Below are positions 18,158 through 26,168 of a DNA stretch of 64,000 bases, in pieces (position 1 is the stretch's first letter; each line of letters opens with the position of its first letter). The notes under the pieces are model-generated. The model had not been told where the DNA came from, ran no database searches, and saw nothing but the letters and a program-made list of their open reading frames with translations. The stretch comes from Palsa-744 sp963734815. GTDB taxonomy: Bacteria; Actinomycetota; Thermoleophilia; Solirubrobacterales; Solirubrobacteraceae. Both the position numbers and the translations under genes were made by a program. The stretch spans positions 992,001-1,056,000 of the forward strand of contig CAVTIH010000001.1 of the NCBI GenBank assembly GCA_963734815.1, read 5' to 3'.

Positions 18158-20413
18158 TCATGGTGCCTGCCTCCGGCGGCGGCGCAGCAGCGTCTCGCCA
18201 GCCTCGCCATCACCTGTCGCCAGGTCGCTGTCGCTGAGGCCGTGGCGTTCCAGCAGCGCCGCGTCGACCTCCTTGGGGTCGTTGCCGTAACGGGCGGCCG
18301 ATTCCCGGCGCACCGCCTCGGGGTCGCTGATCGACTCCGGTGGCGCCACGGTACGGCCAGTGACTGGCGGGCTGACATCACCCGGGCCGAGCCCGATACG
18401 CGCCGCAATCTCAAAGCGCCCGAGGGCCTGTAGTTCCTCGGCGCTCACGCCCGGCAGCTCCCGCGCCAGCAGCTTCGCGTCGTCGGCGTTCTGGCGGAAC
18501 GCGACGAGCGTCGCCGCGTTGGTGAGTGCCGAGCGCGCCAGGTCGGTGGGGAGCTGGCTGATCGACTGCGCGGAGAGCGTCAGGCCGACGCCGAGGCCGC
18601 GGGCCAGCTCGAACAGCGAGTCCAACGGCATCGGGATGTCGGTGAACACCTTGGGCTCATCGACGTAGACGTAGAACGGGCGGCGCTTGGCAGCCGGCAG
18701 CTGGGAGCGGGCCTGCACGGCCTGGAAGAGTTCGTGGATTACGAGCGCTGCCAGCAATCTCGAGGCGGGCGAGCCGATCACTCCCGGCGACAGCGAGACG
18801 ATCACGACCTGCCCCTGGCGCAAGACCTCGCGCATGTCCCACTTCGGCTCAGACTGAGCCAGTACCGAGCGCACTACTCGTCGGCCGACCAGCTCGTTGA
18901 CCTTCCCGAGCGGCGACCCGAGCTGCTGGGCGCGGCCTTCCGGGCTCATCGCCTCAAACTGCGCCCACGTCGCTTTCAATAATGGGTCTTGCAACCGTCC
19001 CGTCAGGCGCCTGCGGAACGAGTCCGAGGCGAACAAGAAGGGCAGGTCGGCGAGCGTGGCCGAGCGGTCATAGGCCAGCGTCACCAGCGCTGCCCGCAGC
19101 CACTTATCTGAGCGGACCCCCCACGAGTCGATGAAGATCGAGCGGAACATGCCGAGCACCAGATCACCGGCCAGCTCCGGGTCGCCACCGCCGAACACCC
19201 GCAGTCCCGGCACCGGCCCCGGACGAGCAGGGTCGAGCACGATCACCTCACCCCGGCGGGCCTCGGGCACCAGCCGCAGGATCTCCTCGGCGAGATCGCC
19301 CTTACCGTCGAGTACCAAGCAGCCACGACCGGCTGCCAGGTCTTGGGCCACCGCTCCCGCCAGTAGCGCGGACTTCCCGACTCCCGAGGGACCGGCGGCG
19401 ACCATGTGGCTGAGCGCGCCAACAAGCGGCTGGGCGAGTGGTCGCTTCTCCATGCCCGGCCAGGTGGAGTACGCCAGCACCCGGCCGCCCTTGCGCGGAA
19501 TCCGCGTCGTAGGGAGTAGCTGGGGAGCGACACCGAGCACCAGGCCCGGCACCCGCGGGGCATCGATCGGCCAGCCAATCAGGCCCATGAGCTCTGCCGG
19601 TGAGAACCGGCTGCCTTTGCCGAGCGGCACCCGCTCCACGAAGCGCTGCACATGGGCCGAGCGGCAATAGCGGATCATGGGATGTCCGCGCAGCCCGGAT
19701 TGCGCTCGCAGCACCGCCACCACCCGCGTCAACAGGTTCACGCTCCGCCCCTCGCTGCCGGCGGCAACCGCTACCACCGCACGGGAGTAGAGGACCGGCC
19801 CGCTGTACTTGGAGCGCAGCGCCGGCAGATGCGCCGGGTCGATCGGCTGCTCAGAGAACAACCGCACCAAAAGCCCCTGGTTACGAGCCTGCGACCGAGA
19901 CCGACGCTCCGGCAGATACGGGCCGCGCGCCGGGCGCAGCGTCCAACGCACCATGATTTTCTCGCCACCATGCAGATCAGACAGCGCGCCAAGGAGCGCC
20001 GCCGCCGACTCACCACTGCGATCAGTGCGCAGCAACGGGTGACGACCACCCCACCGCACCCGCGCCGCCGCCCGCCAGGTACTCGCCGGGGCCGGCTCTA
20101 CCGGCTCCAGCCGCACACCCGGCAGCAGACCACGCAAATGGGCGCGCAGTATCCCGATCGTTCCCGGCTCAGCGTGCAGGTAATGGCGGATACCATCGAC
20201 GTCGCCGACCGGCTCCAACACCACCTGCGCGGCAGTTGGCAAACCCGAGATACAACCCAGCACCCCCCATACCGCATTCTCGCTGACATCCGTTCCAAAG
20301 CGCAGCTCTACGCTCTCCATAACAGGAGCCCGCCGTCCGCGATCCACGAGTAACGTAGCCAGCCCCCCGCCGAATGCCAGCACCACGCCGCCCAGGACCG
20401 CTGCCGCCATCAC
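18158..20413 (-). CDS. Conjugation coupling ATPase (TraD/VirD4-like)
   Basis: The 751-residue protein has one N-terminal transmembrane segment (residues 3-22), a region of about 300 residues before the motor, then a RecA-like ATPase core. The Walker A is AAGPSGVGKSALL (about residues 337-350) and the Walker B is YVYVDEP (about 580). Family features such as GDLAEEILRLVPEARRG and LDGKGD support a type IV coupling protein that brings DNA to a secretion channel. No VirB-type channel genes are visible nearby. It overlaps the small upstream gene by 4 bases; a 170-base gap separates it from the replication-relaxation gene downstream. Confidence 0.86.
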   Translation of the reverse strand: MMAAAVLGGVVLAFGGGLATLLVDRGRRAPVMESVELRFGTDVSENAVWGVLGCISGLPTAAQVVLEPVGDVDGIRHYLHAEPGTIGILRAHLRGLLPGVRLEPVEPAPASTWRAAARVRWGGRHPLLRTDRSGESAAALLGALSDLHGGEKIMVRWTLRPARGPYLPERRSRSQARNQGLLVRLFSEQPIDPAHLPALRSKYSGPVLYSRAVVAVAAGSEGRSVNLLTRVVAVLRAQSGLRGHPMIRYCRSAHVQRFVERVPLGKGSRFSPAELMGLIGWPIDAPRVPGLVLGVAPQLLPTTRIPRKGGRVLAYSTWPGMEKRPLAQPLVGALSHMVAAGPSGVGKSALLAGAVAQDLAAGRGCLVLDGKGDLAEEILRLVPEARRGEVIVLDPARPGPVPGLRVFGGGDPELAGDLVLGMFRSIFIDSWGVRSDKWLRAALVTLAYDRSATLADLPFLFASDSFRRRLTGRLQDPLLKATWAQFEAMSPEGRAQQLGSPLGKVNELVGRRVVRSVLAQSEPKWDMREVLRQGQVVIVSLSPGVIGSPASRLLAALVIHELFQAVQARSQLPAAKRRPFYVYVDEPKVFTDIPMPLDSLFELARGLGVGLTLSAQSISQLPTDLARSALTNAATLVAFRQNADDAKLLARELPGVSAEELQALGRFEIAARIGLGPGDVSPPVTGRTVAPPESISDPEAVRRESAARYGNDPKEVDAALLERHGLSDSDLATGDGEAGETLLRRRRRQAP

Positions 20414-20628
20414 GCAGCCCCCTGTGTATCGGGGCGTTCACCCCCACCCACATCATCAGCCGGGTTATTCACCTCATCACTTGTTGGCGGGGCAGGTTGA
20501 ACGCGCTGGGTGCGATCTTCGACTTTGCCACGAGCAAGCAGCCAGATAGCGACCTCCATCTTGGTCCCATCGAGCTTACTCAACCGATCCTCGCGGATTT
20601 TGATACTACGTGGCTTACGCCGTCCCAT
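20410..20628 (-). CDS. Small basic protein upstream of the coupling ATPase
   Basis: The 72-residue protein has a basic N-terminus (MGRRKPRSIKIREDRLSKL) and an acidic, Pro-rich tail. It is preceded by a strong AAGGAGGTGAGCG Shine-Dalgarno and overlaps the coupling-ATPase start by 4 bases, so it is a real, co-translated gene. It could be a small DNA-binding or accessory mobilisation protein, but I recognise no family. Confidence 0.72.
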   Translation of the reverse strand: MGRRKPRSIKIREDRLSKLDGTKMEVAIWLLARGKVEDRTQRVQPAPPTSDEVNNPADDVGGGERPDTQGAA

Positions 20629-20654
20629 CGCTCACCTCCTTCACCTACTTAATT

Positions 20655-20671
20655 TGTGACGCGACGTCACA
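20655..20671. promoter_or_regulatory. Palindrome TGTGACG-CGA-CGTCACA
   Basis: Seven-base perfect arms around CGA lie 27 bases upstream of the start of the 20410-20628 gene, in an AT-rich region that also carries a TTGACA on the minus strand. It has the look of a dimeric repressor operator for the mobilisation genes. Confidence 0.5.
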
Positions 20672-20767
20672 TTTAGCCTGGCATACGTTGTGATGTTTGT
20701 CAACAACATTTGTTATTTTTACCCACAATGATCGGCATGAGCAGCGCTCTAATAGCAGTTATTACAG

Positions 20768-20935
20768 TTACAGTTGGGTGTACCACCAGACGAGGCGGAC
20801 AATGACAACGACAACCGCCAGCACCACGAGATACGGCAGGACGCGCGGCAGCTCGGTGGCAAGTACGTCGATGCTGATAGCCGTGGCTACGAGGCCGACG
20901 ATGACTCGCTCAATGAGCTTCTGTTTTTCGTGCAT
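20768..20935 (-). CDS. 55-residue membrane protein
   Basis: The short frame MHEKQKLIERVIVGLVATA... has a good AGGAG nine bases before ATG 20935. It encodes two hydrophobic stretches (about residues 10-25 and 33-48), the second rich in Val/Leu/Ile (YLVVLAVVVVIVRLVWW). Codon positions are GC-biased as in real genes. It sits between the mobilisation genes and two other small genes on the same strand. Function unknown. Confidence 0.62.
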   Translation of the reverse strand: MHEKQKLIERVIVGLVATAISIDVLATELPRVLPYLVVLAVVVVIVRLVWWYTQL

Positions 20936-20999
20936 GACTGGGTGCTCCTTTGTTCACGATCCGCCTGCTTTGACAGCTCGGCGGAGCAGACGCCTCCCG

Positions 21000-21254
21000 C
21001 TATTCATCTCTGACCGTGATTCGAATGCCATCTTGCTCGGCTTCAGCGACCCTGGCGGCCTCAGCGTAAATCTGCTGCTCTAGGTCTTGGGCGACCCGCT
21101 GCATCCGTACTGCGGCGTGTAGTCCTTCCCGGTAGGGCGTGGCGAGGTCTTCGGCTGGTGGCGGTGCCGGGGCTCTGTCATCCAGGGCAGCTATTGCCAG
21201 GAGGAGCAGGAAGCAGAGGCCAATGACGGCCAGGATGATGACCAGGACGTCCAT
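21000..21254 (-). CDS. Small single-pass membrane protein
   Basis: The 84-residue protein has an N-terminal transmembrane segment (residues 3-23) and a cytosolic helical, acidic tail. Its start overlaps the stop of the 21254-21550 gene in TGATG, giving translational coupling. I recognise no family; small membrane proteins like this accompany conjugation or exclusion functions in many elements. Confidence 0.65.
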   Translation of the reverse strand: MDVLVIILAVIGLCFLLLLAIAALDDRAPAPPPAEDLATPYREGLHAAVRMQRVAQDLEQQIYAEAARVAEAEQDGIRITVRDE

Positions 21255-21550
21255 CAGAACTGCCCTCCCTTCTGGAAGCTGAGGCCCTGGATCTCGGTCA
21301 CGGCCAGCGAGCCGTAAGCCATGAGGATGGACTGGTAGATGTCCTCGCCCATCGGGCTGACCTTGAAGGCGGCATTGGCCGCCCGACTCAACATGCAGGC
21401 GTTCTGCATGGCGACGGACGTGGCAAAGGCCCCGGCCTGGATGCGAGCCACGGCCACGATACCGACCCGCTCGGCGTCCATGACCTGCGCGTTCAGGCGC
21501 TGGTCAGGGGCTGGGACTGGTTGGAAGGTACGGCGGATCAGGCTGGACAT
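21254..21550 (-). CDS. Small Ala-rich protein of unknown function
   Basis: The 98-residue protein (MSSLIRRTFQPVPAPDQ...) is rich in Ala and Met with a helical central part (residues 35-70). AAAGGAAC lies a suitable distance upstream of ATG 21550. It is translationally coupled to the small membrane protein that follows. No family recognised. Confidence 0.62.
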   Translation of the reverse strand: MSSLIRRTFQPVPAPDQRLNAQVMDAERVGIVAVARIQAGAFATSVAMQNACMLSRAANAAFKVSPMGEDIYQSILMAYGSLAVTEIQGLSFQKGGQF

Positions 21551-21577
21551 GGCGAGTTCCTTTCGTATGGGTTGGGT

Positions 21578-21788
21578 TCATTTGCGGTCTCTCGACGGGA
21601 TGCCAAGGTACACACGGATGTGCTCGCGGACGGTGCCCAAGGTATGGGTTGGCGGCCAAATCCTCGTCGAGGTTCGGCCAGGACTGGCGCAACATCACGG
21701 CTTGGCAGGCCGTGAGCGCACCTCCGGCCTCTAGGTCGTTGAGGAGCTGACTTAGCTTGATGTCGGTCAATGAGCTTGAAGACCACAT
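21578..21788 (-). pseudogene. Small gene with a probable frameshift
   Basis: From ATG 21788 the frame gives a plausible helical protein up to LDEDLAANPYLG, then becomes low-complexity Pro/His-rich sequence running 47 bases into the next gene. Removing one G in the CTTGGG run would continue as TVREHIRVYLGIPSRDRK and stop at 21578-21580, leaving a normal gap and Shine-Dalgarno before the next ATG. This points to a one-base insertion (mutation or sequencing error). Function unknown. Confidence 0.45.
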
Positions 21789-21840
21789 GAGGGCGATCTT
21801 TACAGGCAACCCTTATTCCGTTGTCGAAGTTTGCGGGCCG

Positions 21841-21876
21841 TGCTGACATTCGCATGTCACGAAAGCGATGTCAGCA
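21841..21876. promoter_or_regulatory. Inverted repeat upstream of the XRE-TPR regulator
   Basis: Perfect 9-base arms TGCTGACAT and ATGTCAGCA (21841-21849, 21868-21876) lie 33 bases before the regulator ATG, in the gap between divergent genes. Likely operator for autoregulation. Confidence 0.5.
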
Positions 21877-21908
21877 GCGCCATCGCTAGGAGGCGCTAAA
21901 CTTCGGCG

Positions 21909-23144
21909 ATGCAAATGGGCTATAAGGTGACTGAGACGCTAGGAGAAGTCATACGTGACTTGCGGGAAACGGTCGGCGAGACGCAGGGCACATTTGCCGA
22001 CCGATTTCACTGCGGTCGCACGCGCATCACTGAGATAGAGAACAATCGGCTATCTGGGGAGGAATTGCGCAAGATGCTAGTGGGGCAGTTTCCAGAGGCT
22101 CGTAGTCGCATTGAAGATGCGGTGGATGTTGTAATCCCGCGATCACGACATCGTCGTTCGTTTCGAGAACTTAGACAGGAGGTTGAGCGCCTTACGCAAA
22201 ATCAAGAACTAGAGGCTGCCGTCGCGCTTCTCGCTCCGTTCACCACCATCTATTTTGGTCGTAGTATACCGGACGGATGGGAGGACAAAGACGTGTACTG
22301 GGCATCTAGCCGTGCCTTTATGTTGTACTCCGATCTCGGCCGCTTTGATGACGCGTGGAGAGTTATTGCTACAGCCGCTTGTGCGCTTTCTTTCGCCAAC
22401 CTATTTTTCGACGACGTAACTTATCCAGAACACAATTACCTTGTGCAGAAGTACCTTCAAGTAGGCAATATTACCGAAGCACATAATGCGGTCAACATAT
22501 GGCTCCGCGGGCGGCCAACAATGCCACTAGTGTGGCTAGAAAAGGGTATGATTTATTGGGTTGAGCAGGCATATATACAGGCTTACACCGCATTGACAAC
22601 GGCGTTGTCATTTCGTGCGCCTCGGCATGCCGTGTGGCGCCTGCGTGCCCAAGTGCTGGCAGAATGGGAGGATGGTAGGGAGCGAGCACCTAATGCACCG
22701 CTTAAAAGAATAATTGACATTGAGCTAATGCGTGATGATGAAATGCCAGGTATATATTACCTGGCATTGGAGGATATCGCAGCTTATCTCAATAGTGATA
22801 TCAAAGATGATATCGGCTCATGCGAAGTGCTGAGCGCACGCGCATATGCTCACGGACGCTGGACCTGGCCACTAAAAGGTGCAAAGCAGTTAAAAGCGAT
22901 AGAAGCGGCACAAGAAGACTTTGCGCTCGCGGAACAACACGCTAAAGGAGTTGGCATTCACTACTATCGTCTCGGCAGGTTTTACCAGTGGAATGGTGAT
23001 TTGAAGGCAGCTATTGAGGCTTATGACCAAGCTATTGAAAGCACAAATCCAGGTCTGGATATTGTGAGAAGGCGGGAGACCGTAGATCGCATCTCAAACC
23101 TCCGTAAGAAGCCCAAGTATAAGATGCAAAACCGCCGTCACTAA
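21909..23144 (+). CDS. XRE-type regulator with TPR-like C-terminal domain
   Basis: The 411-residue protein starts with an atypical XRE HTH (residues 8-60: LGEVIRDLRETVGETQGTFADRF, then GRTRITEIENNRLSGEEL) and continues as a long helical region with TPR-like repeats (for example residues 345-385, HYYRLGRFYQWNGDLKAAIEAYDQAIE). This two-part design recalls RNPP-type peptide-sensing regulators and TPR-containing HTH proteins. Base composition is clearly lower in GC, with A/T-ending codons, unlike all neighbours, so it was acquired separately. AGGAGG at 21888-21893 lies 15 bases ahead of ATG 21909 and 21 ahead of ATG 21915. The ligand is unknown. Confidence 0.72.
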   Translation: MQMGYKVTETLGEVIRDLRETVGETQGTFADRFHCGRTRITEIENNRLSGEELRKMLVGQFPEARSRIEDAVDVVIPRSRHRRSFRELRQEVERLTQNQELEAAVALLAPFTTIYFGRSIPDGWEDKDVYWASSRAFMLYSDLGRFDDAWRVIATAACALSFANLFFDDVTYPEHNYLVQKYLQVGNITEAHNAVNIWLRGRPTMPLVWLEKGMIYWVEQAYIQAYTALTTALSFRAPRHAVWRLRAQVLAEWEDGRERAPNAPLKRIIDIELMRDDEMPGIYYLALEDIAAYLNSDIKDDIGSCEVLSARAYAHGRWTWPLKGAKQLKAIEAAQEDFALAEQHAKGVGIHYYRLGRFYQWNGDLKAAIEAYDQAIESTNPGLDIVRRRETVDRISNLRKKPKYKMQNRRH

Positions 23145-23211
23145 GAAAGAAGTCTTTACAGATACCATTTTTGAACATATAATAAGCGCACTGTAGAAAT
23201 TAGGAGCGGGA

Positions 23212-23475
23212 ATGAAGTATGAAGTTGATTGCGTGTTTGGTCGTTGCCTGGATGATGAAGACGATATAGCACGCCCGACTGATCCGAGCGATCTTATGCG
23301 TCCAATAAAGGCTGTATACGAAACAGCAGCATTGGGAGGTGGCCGCGTAGTGGCTGGCTATGTAATGCGTGCATCCGAAATAGAGTGTCTGTACTTAGTC
23401 ACAGAACTGCCTGATGACCCGGTACAACCTGAAGCTCACCCGTCCACCCCCGAAATGGCGGGAAAGACCTGCTAG
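23212..23475 (+). CDS. Small protein following the XRE-TPR regulator
   Basis: The 87-residue protein has a good TAGGAG just upstream of its ATG and shares the lower GC content of the preceding regulator, from which it is separated by 67 bases, so the two probably arrived together. No motif is recognised. In RNPP-type systems a small gene next to the regulator can encode a signal, but this product lacks a signal peptide, so that is not supported. Confidence 0.62.
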   Translation: MKYEVDCVFGRCLDDEDDIARPTDPSDLMRPIKAVYETAALGGGRVVAGYVMRASEIECLYLVTELPDDPVQPEAHPSTPEMAGKTC

Positions 23476-23553
23476 ACCGATGGTGGGATTGGCGGCGCGA
23501 CGTCGGTGAATTCACCGTCCAAAGCAGCCGGGATAGAGCGATGTGGCCTCTGC

Positions 23554-23757
23554 CTAACGCCGCAGCACCGACGGCCCGCCCGATGAAGGCGTAGCCTTGT
23601 CTACAGCGGGCGCAGGGGCGGCAGTTGGTGCTGGGACAGTTACAGCAATCGTCCGGGTAGTCAAGCCGCCACAGCCCACCAACAGCAGGCCAAGGGCGCT
23701 AAGCGCGAGCAGCCCACAGTGCCTTACGACTATCCGTCCAGGCCGGCCTGGCGTCAC
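23554..23757 (-). CDS. Small lipoprotein
   Basis: The 67-residue product from GTG 23757 has a charged start, a hydrophobic segment and the lipobox LLLVGC, followed by a short Pro/Ala/Thr-rich mature tail. Its start overlaps the stop of the secreted-protein gene by 4 bases. It is probably an envelope-anchored partner of that protein. Function unknown. Confidence 0.65.
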   Translation of the reverse strand: MTPGRPGRIVVRHCGLLALSALGLLLVGCGGLTTRTIAVTVPAPTAAPAPAVDKATPSSGGPSVLRR

Positions 23758-24524
23758 GCCACCCGTACTCGCACGGTGGTGCTGGTGGCTGGTTCGTAAG
23801 CGTTGCCGCGGGCGATAGCCCGCAGCAACGTGTGACTGCCACGAAGACCAGTGGGCACCGTGCACGGCACATTGTCCACACCACCAGCAGCGGCTGCGCT
23901 GCCGATGACGCGCCAGTGCCCGTGGCTCTGGATTTGCACCAGCACTTGCAAGCCCGGGTCGCTGATTGGTTGGCCTTCTGGGGTACTGACGTGGACTGCC
24001 ACCGTGCCGTGCAGCGGCAACACCCGTCGGTGTGGGATGAATAGGCGCACCTCATGCTTGACATAGGCCGTGAAGCTGTATGGCCCAGGCGCTGCGGTTG
24101 TACCACATCCGTAGAAATTGGCGAAAAACTCTAGTGGCAGAATGCCACTAACCGTTGCCTGATACGTCAGTTCGGCCTTGAGATTGTTGTTGACGGTGCT
24201 CTGGACGAGTGGGTTAGTCGTCGGAAAATTGAAGTCGGTGGTACCGGGAGCAAAGAGATTGACCATAACCTCCGAGGATTGGACTTCCCAGTCCACCTGC
24301 ACCGAATCCCCGACCGTGACCGGGAGCGTCCACCAGGAGCGATACGCCTCTACGCCACAATCTTCAGGCTTGACACCACCATAGGCGAGGTTGCCGAACT
24401 CCGGCTGGCCATAGGTGACGGCCGGGGCCGAGGCAATCGAGGCACCGCCACTGGCAGCAGCGGTGCCTGGCACCACCAAGAGGCTGGCAATCCCCAGGCT
24501 GATGAGGCAAATGGCTCGTCTCAT
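23754..24524 (-). CDS. Secreted protein of unknown function
   Basis: The 256-residue protein has a clear Sec signal peptide (hydrophobic residues 5-22, cleavage likely after TAAA). The mature part looks beta-rich: residues 60-160 form a jelly-roll-like region and the C-terminal 90 residues read like an Ig/fibronectin-type domain. An exported protein plus a lipoprotein on an element can serve surface exclusion, adhesion or host interaction; none is demonstrated. Confidence 0.68.
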   Translation of the reverse strand: MRRAICLISLGIASLLVVPGTAAASGGASIASAPAVTYGQPEFGNLAYGGVKPEDCGVEAYRSWWTLPVTVGDSVQVDWEVQSSEVMVNLFAPGTTDFNFPTTNPLVQSTVNNNLKAELTYQATVSGILPLEFFANFYGCGTTAAPGPYSFTAYVKHEVRLFIPHRRVLPLHGTVAVHVSTPEGQPISDPGLQVLVQIQSHGHWRVIGSAAAAGGVDNVPCTVPTGLRGSHTLLRAIARGNAYEPATSTTVRVRVA

Positions 24525-24613
24525 GTTGTCGCTATCCCTCCCCCTCGGTGTGGTGGTTGGCGTAGAGCTGTTCTTGCTAACCGACTAGCAGGAATAGGCT
24601 ACACGATCTTTAG

Positions 24614-24838
24614 ATCGCCCGCCCTGAACGCCAAGCACCCGAGGCCAGGAGCCGCCTGGCTGCCTTCGCCGAGAACTACACCAAGCGCGATGCCGCGCTG
24701 GAGCAAGCCGGGGAAGACCTCCGGCAGGAGCGGGACGAAGCCATCCGCACGGCCTACGGCGAGGGCCTGCCCATGAAGGCCATCGCCCAGATCATGGGCA
24801 TGAGCCACCAGCGCGTCTCACAGATCATCAGGAGCTAG
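24614..24838 (+). pseudogene. HTH gene remnant without a start codon
   Basis: The open frame between TAG 24611 and TAG 24836 encodes a convincing helical protein ending in a sigma-region-4-like HTH (GLPMKAIAQIMGMSHQRVSQ). No ATG, GTG or TTG exists in frame before residue 50. A neighbouring frame gives LNAKHP just upstream, so a frameshift near 24635 or 5' truncation is likely. It is a decayed small DNA-binding protein gene. Confidence 0.5.
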
Positions 24839-25044
24839 GCCCTCGCGTGTTCTCCCCGAAGGGCTGGGTGTGTAGCTCCTGGATACGACGCCAGGCGCGA
24901 GCGGTCGGCCGCCGCCCCCGAGGAGCCACAGCTTGACCGCTCGAACCACACGGCCCTAGCCTCGGACAGACCCGTCCAACAAGGACGGCCCCAGCGCGAA
25001 GCGATTGCCCGCGCTGAGCCCCAGACACGAGACGAGAGCCTCCG

Positions 25045-25881
25045 ATGCCCGTTGAGCAGCCGACCCCCGACCAAGCCGCCGAGGAAGCCCGCATCGACTG
25101 GCTCATCCTTGACTTCCTGCTTGAGGAGGGTACCCGCCGCCCCTGGGCGACCGCCGAGATCGTCTGCGAATACGGCCACGAGCTCGACGCCATCGACGCA
25201 ATCGACCGCCTCCACGGCGCCGGACTCGCCCACAAGACCAGTGACGGCTTCGTGTTCGCCACCCGCGCCGCCGTCCGCTACCACGAACTCGCCGATCAGG
25301 CGCCATCGCCACGCGAGTGGCCGACGCAGCTACTGCTCCGACTGCCCGTCCTCGATCACCCACAGGCGGGGGAGCCGCAGCGGCGGCTCCCCCTGGCCTC
25401 TGAGCGTCCGGCTGGCGACCTCGGCCACGCAGAAGGCATCAGCCAGCATGGCGCGGGCGAACTCGCTGATCGCGTCGTCGATGACCCGGCTCGCCCGTTC
25501 ATGCAGTCGGCCGAACAGCGTCAACACATCAGCGTCGCCCAGCTCCACCCTGTAGCGCTCGCGGGAGCCCATCTTCTCCCACCCAATCTGATCCAGCAGC
25601 CGCGCGGCCTGCTCGAAGTTGCGCCGCAGCCATTCAGCGCGTTTGACCTCGCTGGCCTCCAGCGCCGCCGCAAGGCTCCCGACCTCAGCCAAGTCGCTGA
25701 CCACGAAGCCGTACATCGCGTCGCGCTGCACCCGATCCAACACGATTGCCATACCAGGAGCCTCCAATCCGAGGGACAGAGCGGCCCAGACCCCAGGAGC
25801 GAACAAGGGCCTGGGCCGCCCCCAAAGCAAACCAAGCCAGGCCGTGATATGGCAAGGTGTGGAGCAGGCCAATCATCCTGA
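25045..25881 (+). CDS. Winged-helix-like protein with doubtful C-terminal part
   Basis: Residues 1-88 (MPVEQPTPDQAAEEARIDWLILDFLLEEGTRRPWATAEI...) look like a real winged-helix domain similar in layout to the 26169-26426 product. After about residue 90 (position 25310) the frame runs antisense through the gene at 25330-25752 and its composition becomes shadow-like. The true gene probably ended near 25310-25330 and has lost its stop, or the tail is a genuine overlap. No good Shine-Dalgarno is seen. Confidence 0.4.
   Translation: MPVEQPTPDQAAEEARIDWLILDFLLEEGTRRPWATAEIVCEYGHELDAIDAIDRLHGAGLAHKTSDGFVFATRAAVRYHELADQAPSPREWPTQLLLRLPVLDHPQAGEPQRRLPLASERPAGDLGHAEGISQHGAGELADRVVDDPARPFMQSAEQRQHISVAQLHPVALAGAHLLPPNLIQQPRGLLEVAPQPFSAFDLAGLQRRRKAPDLSQVADHEAVHRVALHPIQHDCHTRSLQSEGQSGPDPRSEQGPGPPPKQTKPGRDMARCGAGQSS
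25330..25752 (-). CDS. Helical protein of unknown function
   Basis: The 140-residue protein from ATG 25752 has a GGAGG eight bases upstream (25761-25765). It is almost entirely helical and charged (residues 25-110), which fits a small regulatory or nucleoid-type protein. It lies on the strand opposite to its neighbours and overlaps the tail of the plus-strand ORF at 25045. No family recognised. Confidence 0.62.
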   Translation of the reverse strand: MAIVLDRVQRDAMYGFVVSDLAEVGSLAAALEASEVKRAEWLRRNFEQAARLLDQIGWEKMGSRERYRVELGDADVLTLFGRLHERASRVIDDAISEFARAMLADAFCVAEVASRTLRGQGEPPLRLPRLWVIEDGQSEQ

Positions 25882-26168
25882 TTCGTGTGCCCGCAGGCCG
25901 ATAGTGGTGGCACTATCGACAATCCCCTGTTCGCGGCGGTTACTCGGGTGACTAGCTCTCATTCACAGATATTTACGAGTGACAGTTCACGCGCTGCCAC
26001 GAGGCACGATCATTCGACCAACAGCCGCCTATTTACCGGAAAATCCGGCAAAACCCGGCGGGATTTTTGGCGTCCTGGCCGGCTGGTAGACCATTATGGT
26101 GAAAAGGTAAAAGTGGCCCCGGCCGGATGAAAGCCAGCCGGGGCCGTACACAGGAGGACATGTCTCCC
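25882..26168. promoter_or_regulatory. Regulatory region with hairpins before the 26169 operon
   Basis: Two perfect hairpins stand out. CGATAGTG-GTGG-CACTATCG (25899-25918) is probably a terminator or operator. GGCCCCGGC/GCCGGGGCC (26115-26123, 26137-26145) closes just six bases before the AGGAGG at 26152. The stretch 26037-26075 also has several CCGG repeats. The last hairpin could hide or expose the ribosome binding site of the first regulator gene. Confidence 0.5.
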
